DNA of 17,535 nt from Geobacillus icigianus (lineage in GTDB: Bacteria; Bacillota; Bacilli; Bacillales; Anoxybacillaceae). The position numbers were made by a program, and so were the translations under genes. Location: assembly GCF_000750005.1 (NCBI RefSeq), contig NZ_JPYA01000078.1, positions 1-17,535 on the forward strand, in the 5' to 3' direction. Below the pieces are notes generated by a model that saw only the letters and a list, made by a program, of their open reading frames with translations, was not told where the DNA came from and did not search any database. This document shows, piece after piece, positions 1-7,869 of the stretch. Positions within the stretch are counted from its first letter, which is position 1; each line of letters opens with the position of its first letter.

Positions 1-125
1 CGTGTCCTTGCCCTTTTTATGAGGGGCGCAGCGGGTTGGCCGCTTTCGCTCGGCGCGGCGAGCCCAGTTTGCCGGCCGGGAAGGCCCCTTCCGCATGGCT
101 GATCAAGGGAACAGGGCCGATTCGC

Positions 126-995
126 TCATGGCTCGAGCGGCCGTTTTTGTTCGTCGAGCGTAAACCCTTCGCCGAGCACGTCATGCACGTCGGTGACGGC
201 GACAAACGCGTGCGGGTCGACGGACATAATGACGTTTTTCAAGCGCGGCAGTTCGTTTTTGGCGACGACGCAATACAAAACGTCACGGTCGCGCTTCGTG
301 TACGAGCCGCGCCCTTTGAGCACGGTGACGCCGCGCTCCATCTCCGTCAAAATCCGGTTGGCGATCTCTTCGCTGTTGTCGGAGATGATCGTCGCTCCTT
401 TCGCGGCGTACCCGCCTTCTTGGATAAAATCGATGACCCGGGCGGCGATGAAGACGGCGACCAGCGTATACATCGCTTCCCGGTATGATAAGTAAAGAAG
501 GGACAACGTGATGACCGTGGCGTCAAAGGCGAACATCGTTTTGCCCATGCTGATGCCTTTGTACTTATAGACTAAGCGGGCGATGATATCCACTCCCCCG
601 GTGGTGCCGCCGTAGCGAAAAATGATGCCGAGGCCGACGCCGATGAACACGCCGGCGAACAAGGCGGCGAGCGTCAAATCATGGCGAAGCGGCATATGAA
701 TCATGTAGCGTTGAAAGATGGACAAAAATACAGAAACAGCGACCGTGCCGATGATCGTATAGAGAAACGTCTGACGGCCGAGCAGTTTCCAGCCGATGAA
801 AAAGACCGGGATGTTGAGCGCCAAGTTGGTGATGGCCGGATCCAAACCGGACGAAAAATAAAGAAGAAGCGTAATGCCGGTAAATCCGCCTTCCGCCAAA
901 TTGTTTTGCATGTTGAAATGGACGAGCCCGAAGGCGAAAATGGCGGCGCCAAGCAAAATAAATACGCAGTTTTTGATCTTGAGTCCAAAAATCAT
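126..995 (-). CDS. ypjC: YitT-family (DUF161/DUF2179) membrane protein YpjC
   Basis: Predicted integral membrane protein of 289 residues, close to the length of Bacillus YpjC. Hydrophobic segments lie at roughly residues 10-25, 55-72, 78-95, 108-126, 155-170 and 175-190. A glycine-rich GGTTGG motif at 129-134 is typical of YitT proteins. The soluble C-terminal part (about 200-280) fits the DUF2179 domain. The start is the ATG whose complement is at 993-995, because GGAGGG lies just upstream and the protein then begins directly before the first membrane helix; an upstream in-frame ATG would add 36 unlikely residues and run across the promoter. The gene is transcribed away from the ypjD operon. 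The 125 bp beyond its stop show no clear terminator or second gene. The biochemical function of the family is not established; transport is only a guess. Confidence 0.88.
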   Translation of the reverse strand: MIFGLKIKNCVFILLGAAIFAFGLVHFNMQNNLAEGGFTGITLLLYFSSGLDPAITNLALNIPVFFIGWKLLGRQTFLYTIIGTVAVSVFLSIFQRYMIHMPLRHDLTLAALFAGVFIGVGLGIIFRYGGTTGGVDIIARLVYKYKGISMGKTMFAFDATVITLSLLYLSYREAMYTLVAVFIAARVIDFIQEGGYAAKGATIISDNSEEIANRILTEMERGVTVLKGRGSYTKRDRDVLYCVVAKNELPRLKNVIMSVDPHAFVAVTDVHDVLGEGFTLDEQKRPLEP

Positions 996-1032
996 AACGT
1001 CCCTCCGTCCGCAAAAATAGTCGGCGCCCTTA

Positions 1033-1061
1033 ATTATAGAGGAACTCATCCATCTAGGCAA
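1033..1061 (-). promoter_or_regulatory. Sigma-A type promoter for ypjC
   Basis: On the minus strand TTGCCT (complement of 1056-1061) and a consensus TATAAT (complement of 1033-1038) are separated by exactly 17 bp. Transcription would start near 1026, giving a leader of about 30 nt before the ypjC start codon. Inferred from sequence match only. Confidence 0.75.
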
Positions 1062-1103
1062 TGATGAGCGCAAACGGACGGAATGGACAGCGGGCGAAAA
1101 CAT

Positions 1104-1132
1104 TTGTCAAATGCGCCGCTTTTCGCTAACAT
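1104..1132 (+). promoter_or_regulatory. Sigma-A type promoter for the ypjD-birA operon
   Basis: TTGTCA at 1104-1109 and TAACAT at 1127-1132 are separated by 17 bp. The predicted start near 1139 gives a very short leader before the Shine-Dalgarno GAGGTG at 1142-1147. It diverges from the ypjC promoter, with the two -35 boxes about 40 bp apart. The -10 box is not ideal, so the call is moderate. Confidence 0.6.
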
Positions 1133-1154
1133 GAAAGCAGACGAGGTGAGAGCG

Positions 1155-1490
1155 ATGCAAGAGAAAACGATGAAACAGATGCAAAAAGAAGTGGACGAGT
1201 ACATCAGCCAATTTAAGGAAGGCTATTTTCGTCCGCTCGCCATGCTCGCGCGGCTGACCGAAGAGCTCGGCGAACTGGCGCGAGAGGTGAACCACTACTA
1301 CGGGGAAAAACCGAAAAAGGCGACCGAACAAGAAAAAACAATCGAAGAAGAGCTGGGCGATTTGCTGTTTGTGCTCATTTGCTTTGCCAATTCGCTTGGC
1401 ATTGATTTGCAAGCGGCGCACGACCGGGTGATGGACAAGTTCCGCACCCGCGACCGTGACCGTTGGACGCGGAAGGAGGAAGAGAAATGA
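1155..1490 (+). CDS. ypjD: MazG-like nucleotide pyrophosphohydrolase YpjD
   Basis: Small all-alpha NTP pyrophosphohydrolase-like protein of 111 residues, the same length as Bacillus YpjD. The metal-binding pattern of the MazG superfamily is present: EELGE at residues 36-40 and EELGD at 65-69, which form the two ExxE/ExxD pairs that hold magnesium. Members hydrolyse (d)NTPs or modified nucleotides to monophosphates; the substrate here is not known. The ATG at 1155 was chosen because GAGGTG lies just upstream and the length then matches the family; an in-frame ATG at 1083 lies upstream of the promoter. The stop overlaps the dapB start as ATGA, suggesting translational coupling. It is the first gene of the long operon. 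Confidence 0.9.
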   Translation: MQEKTMKQMQKEVDEYISQFKEGYFRPLAMLARLTEELGELAREVNHYYGEKPKKATEQEKTIEEELGDLLFVLICFANSLGIDLQAAHDRVMDKFRTRDRDRWTRKEEEK

Positions 1491-2281
1491 TTCGCATCGT
1501 CATCGCCGGGCCGCGCGGCCGCATGGGCCGTGAAGCGGTGGCGCTTGTGCAAAGAACGGACCATTTTGAACTGGCCGCGGTCATCGACCGTCGTTACGAC
1601 GGACAAAATTTAGCGGAGATCGACGGATTTTCTGGTGTCGACGCCCCGATTTACACTGATGCGGCTCGCTGTTTTGCCGAAGTGAAGCCGGATGTCTTGA
1701 TCGATTTGACCACGCCGGAAGCCGGAAAGCGGCATGCCGAGCTGGCGCTGCGCCACGGCGTTCGCCCGGTCGTCGGCACGACCGGATTTACGCCGGACGA
1801 GATCGAGCGGCTGACCGAATTGGCTGAGGAAAAAGAGCTCGGCGCCATCATCGCCCCGAACTTCGCCGTTGGCGCGGTGCTGATGATGAAGTTCGCCCGC
1901 ATGGCGGCCAAATATTTCACGGATGTGGAAATCATTGAATTGCACCATGACCAAAAGCTTGACGCTCCGTCGGGAACAGCGCTGAAAACCGCGCAGCTCA
2001 TCGCCGAAGTGCGCCCGGAGAAAAAACAAGGCCATCCGGATGAAAAGGAAACGCTCGCCGGTGCGCGCGGCGCCGCCTACGCCGGCATTCCGATTCACAG
2101 CGTTCGCCTGCCGGGGCTTGTGGCGCATCAGGAAGTGATGTTCGGCGGCGACGGACAGACGTTGACGATCCGCCATGATTCATTCGACCGCCGTTCGTTC
2201 ATGTCGGGAGTGAAACTGGCGGTGGAAACGGTCATGCATTTACATACGCTCGTCTACGGGCTCGAACAGATTTTAGACTAG
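1487..2281 (+). CDS. dapB: 4-hydroxy-tetrahydrodipicolinate reductase
   Basis: Cytoplasmic enzyme of the diaminopimelate/lysine pathway that reduces the DapA product using NAD(P)H, supplying peptidoglycan and lysine precursors. The protein has 264 residues. The N-terminal Rossmann dinucleotide site GPRGRMG is at 8-14 and VGTTGF at 96-101. The catalytic and substrate-binding signature [13 protein letters not shown] begins at H153-H154, with K157 as the expected catalytic lysine; this matches H159/H160/K163 of the E. coli enzyme. The ATG at 1487 is preceded by GGAAGGAGGA inside the end of ypjD and overlaps its stop codon (ATGA). An in-frame TTG at 1463 is less likely because it has no such site. 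mgsA follows after 31 bp. Confidence 0.97.
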   Translation: MIRIVIAGPRGRMGREAVALVQRTDHFELAAVIDRRYDGQNLAEIDGFSGVDAPIYTDAARCFAEVKPDVLIDLTTPEAGKRHAELALRHGVRPVVGTTGFTPDEIERLTELAEEKELGAIIAPNFAVGAVLMMKFARMAAKYFTDVEIIELHHDQKLDAPSGTALKTAQLIAEVRPEKKQGHPDEKETLAGARGAAYAGIPIHSVRLPGLVAHQEVMFGGDGQTLTIRHDSFDRRSFMSGVKLAVETVMHLHTLVYGLEQILD

Positions 2282-2312
2282 CGCGGACAGCGCCAACGGG
2301 GGAGAGGACAAG

Positions 2313-2747
2313 ATGAAAATCGCGTTGATTGCTCACGACCAAAAAAAGGCGGAGATGGTCGCGTTTGTGACCGCCTATGCACCGATTTTGGCGAACCACG
2401 AACTGTACGCCACCGGCACGACTGGCTTGCGCATTCAAGAGGCGACCGGTCTTTCGGTTCACCGTTTCCAATCCGGGCCGTACGGTGGCGATCAAGAAAT
2501 CGGGGCGATGATCGCCCGCAATGAAATGGACATTGTTATTTTTTTCCGAGATCCGCTCACCGCCCAGCCGCACGAACCGGATATTAGCGCGCTGATGCGG
2601 CTTTGCGATGTCTATGCGGTGCCGCTGGCGACGAACATCGGGACGGCCGAGCTGCTCATTCGCGCGCTGGAGCGCGGCGATTTGGCATGGCGCAACATCG
2701 TCCGCGGCCGGGCGAAAAGTGGGGAGGAACCGGAAACAGAAAGGTGA
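2313..2747 (+). CDS. mgsA: Methylglyoxal synthase
   Basis: Converts dihydroxyacetone phosphate to methylglyoxal and phosphate, a bypass of lower glycolysis under phosphate shortage. The protein has 144 residues. Active-site residues known from E. coli MgsA are all present with an offset of 11: H8, K12, the TGTTG phosphate loop at 34-38, S54-G55, the catalytic D60 in GPYGGDQ, D80, H87 and D90. GGGGAGAGGA precedes the ATG. The last residues beyond the conserved fold are charged and variable. The stop lies 5 bp before the bshB1 start, so the genes are surely co-transcribed. Its position next to two bacillithiol genes suggests that methylglyoxal production and its thiol-dependent detoxification are expressed together. 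Confidence 0.96.
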   Translation: MKIALIAHDQKKAEMVAFVTAYAPILANHELYATGTTGLRIQEATGLSVHRFQSGPYGGDQEIGAMIARNEMDIVIFFRDPLTAQPHEPDISALMRLCDVYAVPLATNIGTAELLIRALERGDLAWRNIVRGRAKSGEEPETER

Positions 2748-2752
2748 CCGCA

Positions 2753-3466
2753 ATGGTGGAAACATGTGATCTATTGGCGTTTGGCGCCCATCCCGATGAC
2801 GTTGAAATCGGCATGGGCGGGACGATCGCCAAATATGTGCGGCGCGGATACCGCGCGGTGATTTGCGATTTAACGAAGGCCGAGCTGTCATCAAACGGCA
2901 CGGTTGACGAGCGGCAGAACGAAGCGGCTGAAGCGGCGCGCCGGCTTGGCGTAGCGGAACGGCTCAACCTCGGGCTGCCCGACCGCGGTCTTGATGTCGA
3001 TGATGAGGAGGCGATTCGCCGCCTAGTCGCCGTCATTCGCCGTTATCGGCCGCAGCTCGTATTCGCTCCGTATTGGGAGGATCGCCATCCCGATCATGGG
3101 CGATGCGCCCGCCTCGTTGAGGAGGCGGTCTTTTCCGCCGGCATCCGCCGCTATGGCGCAGGCGAGCTGGGAGAGGCGCACCGCGTCCGCGCCGTGTACT
3201 ACTATATGATCAATGCCTTTTGCCGCCCGCACTTTCTCATCGATATTAGCGAGGCGATCGACGACAAGCGGGCCTGTTTGCGCGCCTACGGAAGCCAGTT
3301 TGAAAAGCGGCCCGGATCGGTCGACACCCCGCTGACCAACCACTACATCGAGATGATCGAAAGCCGCGAGCGCTGGTTTGGCCAGCAAATTGGCGCGGCA
3401 TATGCCGAAGGGTTTTTGTCCAAAGCACCGATTCATCTTTTCGACTTATTCGAGGGAGCGCGATGA
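2753..3466 (+). CDS. bshB1: Bacillithiol biosynthesis deacetylase BshB1
   Basis: Zinc-dependent LmbE/PIG-L family N-deacetylase that converts GlcNAc-malate to GlcN-malate, the second step of bacillithiol synthesis. The protein has 237 residues. The metal and catalytic motif AHPDD is at 12-16 (H13 and D16 as zinc ligands, D15 as general base), and HPDH at 112-115 supplies the third histidine ligand. The ATG at 2753 is preceded by AAGGTG at 2741-2746, which overlaps the mgsA stop. A GTG at 2744 is in frame but would lie within that ribosome site. The stop overlaps the bshA start as ATGA, so deacetylase and glycosyltransferase are translationally coupled. Confidence 0.95.
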   Translation: MVETCDLLAFGAHPDDVEIGMGGTIAKYVRRGYRAVICDLTKAELSSNGTVDERQNEAAEAARRLGVAERLNLGLPDRGLDVDDEEAIRRLVAVIRRYRPQLVFAPYWEDRHPDHGRCARLVEEAVFSAGIRRYGAGELGEAHRVRAVYYYMINAFCRPHFLIDISEAIDDKRACLRAYGSQFEKRPGSVDTPLTNHYIEMIESRERWFGQQIGAAYAEGFLSKAPIHLFDLFEGAR

Positions 3467-4599
3467 AGCTGAAAATCGGAATTGTCTGTTATCCGACGGT
3501 CGGAGGCTCGGGGGTCGTCGCCACCGAGCTTGGCAAGCTGCTGGCAGAGCGTGGGCATGAGATCCATTTTATTTCATCGAGCATGCCGTTTCGGCTCAGC
3601 AAAGTATACGGGAATATTTATTACCATGAAGTGAGTGTCAACCAATATTCGGTTTTTCAATATCCGCCGTACGATTTGGCGTTGGCCAGCAAAATCGCCG
3701 AGGTGGCGAAGCGGGAACGGCTCGATGTGCTTCATGCCCATTACGCCGTGCCGCATGCGGTCTGTGCCGTGCTGGCGCGGCAAATGGTGGGCGAATTGCC
3801 GATTGTGACGACATTGCACGGCACGGACATCACAGTGCTCGGCTATGACCCGTCGCTTTCTGATATGATCAAGTTTGGCATTGAGCAGTCCGATGTGGTC
3901 ACGGCTGTATCAAACGCTCTCGTCCGCCAAACATACGAACTGCTCGATGTGCAAAAACCGATCCAAACGGTGTACAATTTTGTCGACGAGCGCGTCTACC
4001 AGCGCCGGGAAGCCGGCCATTTGCGGCGCGAATACGGCATCGGCGAGCAGGAGCGCGTCGTGATTCACGTCTCCAATTTCCGCAAAGTGAAGCGCGTCCC
4101 CGATGTGGTGCGCGCCTTTGCCATCATTCGCCGTCACGTGCCGGCCAAGCTTTTGTTTGTCGGCGATGGGCCGGAAATGACCGTCGTCTGCCGGCTTGTC
4201 AAAGAGCTGGGCTTACAGAATGAAGTCCGTTTTTTAGGCAAACAAGACAAGCTGGACGAGCTGTATTCGATCAGCGATGTGATGATGCTGCTGTCGGAAA
4301 AAGAAAGCTTTGGCCTCGTTCTGCTCGAGGCGATGGCGTGCGGCGTCCCGTGCATCGGCACGGCGATTGGCGGCATTCCGGAAGTGATCGATGACGGCCA
4401 AAGCGGATTTTTATGCCCGCTTGGCGATGTAAAAGAGGCGGGGAGGAAGGCGCTGGCGCTGCTGACCGACCGCCGCCTGCACGCCGAGATGGCGAAGCGG
4501 GCGGTGCAGGCCGTCGAGCGCAAATTCCGTTCGTCCGATATCGTCGGGCAGTATGAGCAGCTGTACGCTTCGCTGGCAGCAAGGAAGGTGAGACGATGA
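3463..4599 (+). CDS. bshA: N-acetyl-alpha-D-glucosaminyl L-malate synthase BshA
   Basis: GT4-family retaining glycosyltransferase that transfers GlcNAc from UDP-GlcNAc to L-malate, the first committed step of bacillithiol synthesis. The protein has 378 residues, close to Bacillus BshA. The N-terminal glycine-rich loop GGSGVV is at 14-19, HGTD at 119-122, and the GT4 EX7E motif has E281 and E289 in ESFGLVLLE. The GT-B fold joins near residue 170-200. Start and stop both lie in ATGA overlaps, with bshB1 before it and cca after it. The last step of bacillithiol synthesis (BshC) is not encoded in this window. Confidence 0.96.
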   Translation: MKLKIGIVCYPTVGGSGVVATELGKLLAERGHEIHFISSSMPFRLSKVYGNIYYHEVSVNQYSVFQYPPYDLALASKIAEVAKRERLDVLHAHYAVPHAVCAVLARQMVGELPIVTTLHGTDITVLGYDPSLSDMIKFGIEQSDVVTAVSNALVRQTYELLDVQKPIQTVYNFVDERVYQRREAGHLRREYGIGEQERVVIHVSNFRKVKRVPDVVRAFAIIRRHVPAKLLFVGDGPEMTVVCRLVKELGLQNEVRFLGKQDKLDELYSISDVMMLLSEKESFGLVLLEAMACGVPCIGTAIGGIPEVIDDGQSGFLCPLGDVKEAGRKALALLTDRRLHAEMAKRAVQAVERKFRSSDIVGQYEQLYASLAARKVRR

Positions 4600-5810
4600 A
4601 ACCGCCGTTCCGGCAGGCGCTTGGCATTATCCGACAGCTGAAGCAACATGGCTATGAAGCGTATTTCGTCGGCGGCGCCGTGCGCGACCTCTTGATCGGG
4701 CGTGCGATCGGCGATGTCGACATTGCGACGAGCGCCCGTCCTGAAGAAGTGATGGCCATATTTCCGAAAACGATCGACGTCGGCTCCAAGCATGGTACGG
4801 TCGTCGTCGTCCATGAAGGAACAGCGTATGAAGTGACGACATTTCGCACGGACGGGGATTACGAAGATTACCGCCGCCCCGAATCGGTGACGTTCGTCCG
4901 TTCGCTGGAAGAAGATTTAAAGCGGCGCGACTTTACGATGAACGCCATCGCCATGGACGAAAACGGGACCGTTATCGATCCGTTTGCGGGACGGGAGGCG
5001 ATTGCGCGGCGGCTCATTCGCACGGTGGGAAAGGCCGAAGAGCGGTTTCGCGAAGATGCGCTCCGCATGATGCGAGCGATTCGATTTGTCAGCCAGCTCG
5101 GTTTTTCCCTCGCGCCGGAAACGAAGCGGGCGGTCATAGACAATGCCCCGCTTCTTGCCCATATTTCCGTGGAGCGGATGACCATGGAGATGGAAAAACT
5201 GCTCGCCGGCCCGTTTGCCGGCGAAGCGTTGTCGCTGTTGGCGGAAACCGGATTGTGCGCGTATTTGCCAGGTCTCGTTGGAAAAGAGGAGGGAGTGCGC
5301 CGGGCGGCGGCGTACCGCTGGGGATGGCTCACAGCGCGCGAAGAGCGGTGGGCGCTGTTGTGCCGAGCGCTTGACATCACGGAAAGCCGGCCGTTTTTGC
5401 GGGCATGGAAGCTGCCGAACAAAGTGATGGACGAAACCGGCGCGATCTTGTCGGCGCTCGAGGCCGTTCCCCATTCAGACGAATGGACGAATGAGCGGCT
5501 GTTTTTGGCTGGCCTCAAGCGCGCGCTTTCCGTTGAGACAGTGCGCGCCGCCTACACCGGCACACCGCCCGATTCATCGCATGATGAGCTGCGCCGCCGC
5601 TTTGCCGCTTTGCCCATCAAAACGAAAGCGGAACTCGCGGTGAGCGGCAAAGAGGTCATTCAGTGGATCGGAAAGCCGGCCGGCCCGTGGGTGAAAGAGA
5701 CGCTTTACGCCATATGGCGGGCGGTCGTCAACGGTGAAGTTGAAAACGAGAAGGAGCGGATTCACGCATGGCTCACGGAGCGCAATCGGACACAAGGAAA
5801 CGGCTGTTAG
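4596..5810 (+). CDS. cca: CCA-adding enzyme (class II tRNA nucleotidyltransferase)
   Basis: Adds or repairs the 3' CCA of tRNAs using CTP and ATP without a nucleic acid template. The protein has 404 residues, the same length as the crystallised G. stearothermophilus enzyme, which it strongly resembles. The head domain has GGAVRD at 26-31 and the metal-binding D40 and D42 in [12 protein letters not shown] at 110-117 is the hinge and ribose-recognition motif. E153, D154 and R157 (EDxxR) form the amino-acid 'template' that selects C and then A. Neck, body and tail regions follow. It starts in an ATGA overlap with bshA. Its 3' end overlaps the birA start by 43 bp in another frame, as in a compact operon. 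Confidence 0.97.
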   Translation: MKPPFRQALGIIRQLKQHGYEAYFVGGAVRDLLIGRAIGDVDIATSARPEEVMAIFPKTIDVGSKHGTVVVVHEGTAYEVTTFRTDGDYEDYRRPESVTFVRSLEEDLKRRDFTMNAIAMDENGTVIDPFAGREAIARRLIRTVGKAEERFREDALRMMRAIRFVSQLGFSLAPETKRAVIDNAPLLAHISVERMTMEMEKLLAGPFAGEALSLLAETGLCAYLPGLVGKEEGVRRAAAYRWGWLTAREERWALLCRALDITESRPFLRAWKLPNKVMDETGAILSALEAVPHSDEWTNERLFLAGLKRALSVETVRAAYTGTPPDSSHDELRRRFAALPIKTKAELAVSGKEVIQWIGKPAGPWVKETLYAIWRAVVNGEVENEKERIHAWLTERNRTQGNGC

Positions 5811-6757
5811 AACTGTTTGCCGAGGCAAACGGCGAGTTTTTATCCGGACAAAAAATTAGCGAACGGCTCGGCTGCTCGCGCGCGGCGGTGTGGAAGCATA
5901 TCGAGGAGCTGCGCAAGGAAGGATTTGAGCTCGAAGCGGTGCGCCGCCTCGGCTACCGGATCGTTAGCACTCCGGACAAAGTGACGGCGAACGAAATCCA
6001 ACTCGGCTTAAAAACGGAGACGTTTGGCCAAGTGATTTATTCCTTCGAGGATGTGGATTCGACCCAGCGGGTGGCGGCCAAGCTGGCCCACGAAGGAGCG
6101 CCGGAAGGGACGCTCGTCGTTGCTGAGGAGCAAAAAGCCGGACGTGGGCGCCTCGACCGGAAATGGTTTTCGCCAAAAGGAACGGGCATTTGGATGAGCC
6201 TGATTTTGCGCCCGCCCATCCCGCCGCAACAGGCGCCGCAGCTGACCTTGCTTGCGGCTGTCGCCATCAGCCAGGCCATTCAAGAAGTGACCGGCCTCGT
6301 CCCGGACATTAAATGGCCAAACGACATTTTGCTTGGCGGCAAAAAATGCGTCGGCATTTTAACCGAGCTGCAGGCCGATCCGGATCGCGTCCATTCGGTG
6401 ATCATCGGCATCGGCATCAACGTCAATCAGACGAGCGAGCAATTTCCCGAGGACATCCGCGCCATCGCCACCTCGCTCGCCATCGAAAAGGGGAAGCCCA
6501 TCAAACGGGCGCGGCTCATCCAAGACATTTTGTTCCGGCTGGAACGCTTGTACCGCCAATACTTGACGCACGGGTTCCGACCGATCAAGCTTCTTTGGGA
6601 AGGATACGCCGTTTCGATCGGCAAGCCGGTGACGGCCCGGACGTTGGGCGGGGTGATGCGCGGCATCGCCCGCGGTATCACCGATGATGGGCTGCTCATC
6701 TTGGAAGATGAGCAAAACACGATTCATTACATTCATTCAGCCGACATTCAACTGTAA
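5768..6757 (+). CDS. birA: Bifunctional biotin-[acetyl-CoA-carboxylase] ligase / biotin operon repressor BirA
   Basis: Group II biotin protein ligase that forms biotinyl-AMP, biotinylates carboxylase carrier domains, and as a dimer represses biotin genes. The protein has 329 residues. Residues 8-65 form a winged helix-turn-helix (SGQKISERLGCSRAAVWKHI lies at 26-45). The catalytic domain carries the biotinoyl-AMP loop GRGR at 125-128, KWPNDI at 182-187 and GIGINVN at 214-220. A small SH3-like C-terminal domain ends the protein. The ATG at 5768 follows AAGGAG at 5751-5756 with an 11-nt gap and lies inside cca; the resulting 329-residue length fits Bacillus BirA (325). The DNA-binding domain is intact, so regulation of biotin genes elsewhere is expected. 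Confidence 0.95.
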   Translation: MAHGAQSDTRKRLLELFAEANGEFLSGQKISERLGCSRAAVWKHIEELRKEGFELEAVRRLGYRIVSTPDKVTANEIQLGLKTETFGQVIYSFEDVDSTQRVAAKLAHEGAPEGTLVVAEEQKAGRGRLDRKWFSPKGTGIWMSLILRPPIPPQQAPQLTLLAAVAISQAIQEVTGLVPDIKWPNDILLGGKKCVGILTELQADPDRVHSVIIGIGINVNQTSEQFPEDIRAIATSLAIEKGKPIKRARLIQDILFRLERLYRQYLTHGFRPIKLLWEGYAVSIGKPVTARTLGGVMRGIARGITDDGLLILEDEQNTIHYIHSADIQL

Positions 6758-6768
6758 TTGCCACTAGA

Positions 6769-6793
6769 AAAATTGTGACAATTTTGTTAAAAT
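6769..6793 (+). promoter_or_regulatory. panB promoter (extended -10) with a perfect 17-bp palindrome
   Basis: TG-n-TAAAAT at 6785-6793 is a full extended -10 element; no good -35 box is seen, which fits that promoter class. Directly upstream, AAAATTGT at 6769-6776 and ACAATTTT at 6778-6785 form a perfect inverted repeat around one central base, touching the TG of the promoter. This is a possible operator for an unidentified regulator. Transcription would start near 6800. Confidence 0.6.
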
Positions 6794-6943
6794 GCAAAGT
6801 GAGGAAAAGGGCAGTATCTTTGTCGAAAAGAACTGCACCGGATATGGCGACGTGAATGAAAAAAGAAGCAACGAAAAGATCTGCCTTGATCCTTGCAGGA
6901 AGGACTGGGACAGAGGGATGAACGGGGCCGACGGCGGTTGAGC

Positions 6944-6987
6944 AGCGTCCTTCTTTCTCAAGGCGGAAAGAAGGACGCTTTCTTTCG
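6944..6987 (+). terminator. Terminator/attenuator hairpin in the panB leader
   Basis: A perfect 14-bp stem pairs 6944-6957 with 6966-6979 around an 8-nt loop and is followed by TTTCTTTC. It lies downstream of the predicted panB promoter and 43 nt before the panB start. It can therefore act as an attenuator for panBCD as well as stop transcripts coming from birA. The T tract is interrupted by C. Confidence 0.8.
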
Positions 6988-6997
6988 GGCGGTTCAT

Positions 6998-7022
6998 CTC
7001 CTCTGCAGCGAAAAGAGGAGGG
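6998..7022 (+). promoter_or_regulatory. Shine-Dalgarno-sequestering hairpin before panB
   Basis: CTCCTCT at 6998-7004 is perfectly complementary to AGAGGAG at 7014-7020, with a 9-nt loop. The right arm is the panB Shine-Dalgarno (GAGGAGGG, 7015-7022), 7 nt before the GTG start. When folded, the hairpin would hide the ribosome binding site. Confidence 0.6.
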
Positions 7023-7029
7023 AACGAAC

Positions 7030-7869
7030 GTGAAAACGAAAGCCGATTTCTTGCGCATGAAACAGGAGAGCGAGCCGATTGTCATGGTGACCGCCTATGA
7101 CTTTCCAGCGGCGAAGCTCGCTGAGCAAGCGGGAGTCGACATGATTTTGGTCGGCGACTCACTCGGCATGGTCGTGCTCGGCTACGACTCGACGATCCCG
7201 GTGACGGTCGATGACATGATTCATCACACGAAAGCGGTCCGCCGCGGTGCGCCGAATACGTTTATCGTCACCGACATGCCGTTTATGTCGTACCACACAT
7301 CGAGAGCGGAGGCGCTGCACAATGCTCGGCGCATCATGCAAGAGTCGGGGGCGAACGCCGTCAAAGTCGAGGGGGCGGATGAAGTCGTCGATGTCATCGC
7401 CGCCTTGACGAAAGCCGGGGTGCCGGTCGTCGCCCATCTTGGGCTGACGCCGCAGTCCGTGGGCGTGCTTGGCGGCTACAAAGTGCAAGGCAAAGACGCG
7501 GAAAGCGCCAAAAAACTGCTCGAGGATGCCAAGCGGTGCGAGCAGGCGGGAGCGATGGCCCTCGTCTTGGAGTGCGTGCCGAAGCAGCTCGGCGCGGCGG
7601 TTGCGCGCGAGCTGGCGATTCCTGTCATCGGCATCGGCGCTGGGGCCGATGTCGACGGGCAAGTGCTCGTCTACCATGACTTGCTTGGCTATGGGGTCAG
7701 CCGCGTGCCAAAGTTTGTCAAACCGTACGCCTCCATCCAAGAAACGATCGTCGCGGCGTTGGCCCACTACGCCGCGGAGGTTAAGCTGCGCCAATTCCCG
7801 GAGCCGGCGCATACGTTTACGATGAAGGAAGAAGAATGGGTAGCGTTATACGGAGGAACATCATCATGA
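7030..7869 (+). CDS. panB: 3-methyl-2-oxobutanoate hydroxymethyltransferase (ketopantoate synthase)
   Basis: First step of pantothenate synthesis: transfers a hydroxymethyl group from 5,10-methylene-THF to 2-oxoisovalerate, giving ketopantoate. The TIM-barrel protein has 279 residues. Magnesium and substrate residues are present: VGDS at 41-44 (D43), D82 in TDMPF, K112, E114, H136 and the catalytic E181. It starts with GTG at 7030, placed 7 nt after the strong GAGGAGGG site. The stop overlaps the panC start as ATGA. Expression is probably controlled by the structured leader upstream. Ketopantoate reductase (panE or ilvC) is not in this window. Confidence 0.97.
   Translation: MKTKADFLRMKQESEPIVMVTAYDFPAAKLAEQAGVDMILVGDSLGMVVLGYDSTIPVTVDDMIHHTKAVRRGAPNTFIVTDMPFMSYHTSRAEALHNARRIMQESGANAVKVEGADEVVDVIAALTKAGVPVVAHLGLTPQSVGVLGGYKVQGKDAESAKKLLEDAKRCEQAGAMALVLECVPKQLGAAVARELAIPVIGIGAGADVDGQVLVYHDLLGYGVSRVPKFVKPYASIQETIVAALAHYAAEVKLRQFPEPAHTFTMKEEEWVALYGGTSS

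Larger units (their letters stand above)
6800..7022 (+). promoter_or_regulatory. Structured panB leader, candidate riboregulator
   Basis: The untranslated leader is about 230 nt. A long-range helix pairs 6808-6821 with 6875-6887 (13 pairs with one bulged T and one G-T pair). A small hairpin pairs 6890-6894 with 6900-6904. A terminator hairpin (6944-6979) and a hairpin that covers the Shine-Dalgarno (6998-7020) follow. AAGGAC at 6900-6905 can instead pair with GTCCTT at 6947-6952, the left arm of the terminator, so a switch is possible. A conserved RNA called the pan motif is known upstream of panB in Firmicutes; I could not confirm that this leader matches its consensus. No T-box signature is visible. 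Confidence 0.55.

Noticed and set aside
79..92. GGAAGGCCCCTTCC palindrome as a ypjC terminator
   Set aside because: Only two bases are left for a loop and no T tract follows on the minus strand.
36..488. Open frame of 150 codons on the + strand, antisense to ypjC
   Set aside because: Lies opposite the conserved membrane protein, has no ribosome site and no recognisable protein features.
6800..6987. T-box leader before panB
   Set aside because: The conserved AGGGTGG-ACCGCG type core is absent, and pan genes are not typical T-box targets.
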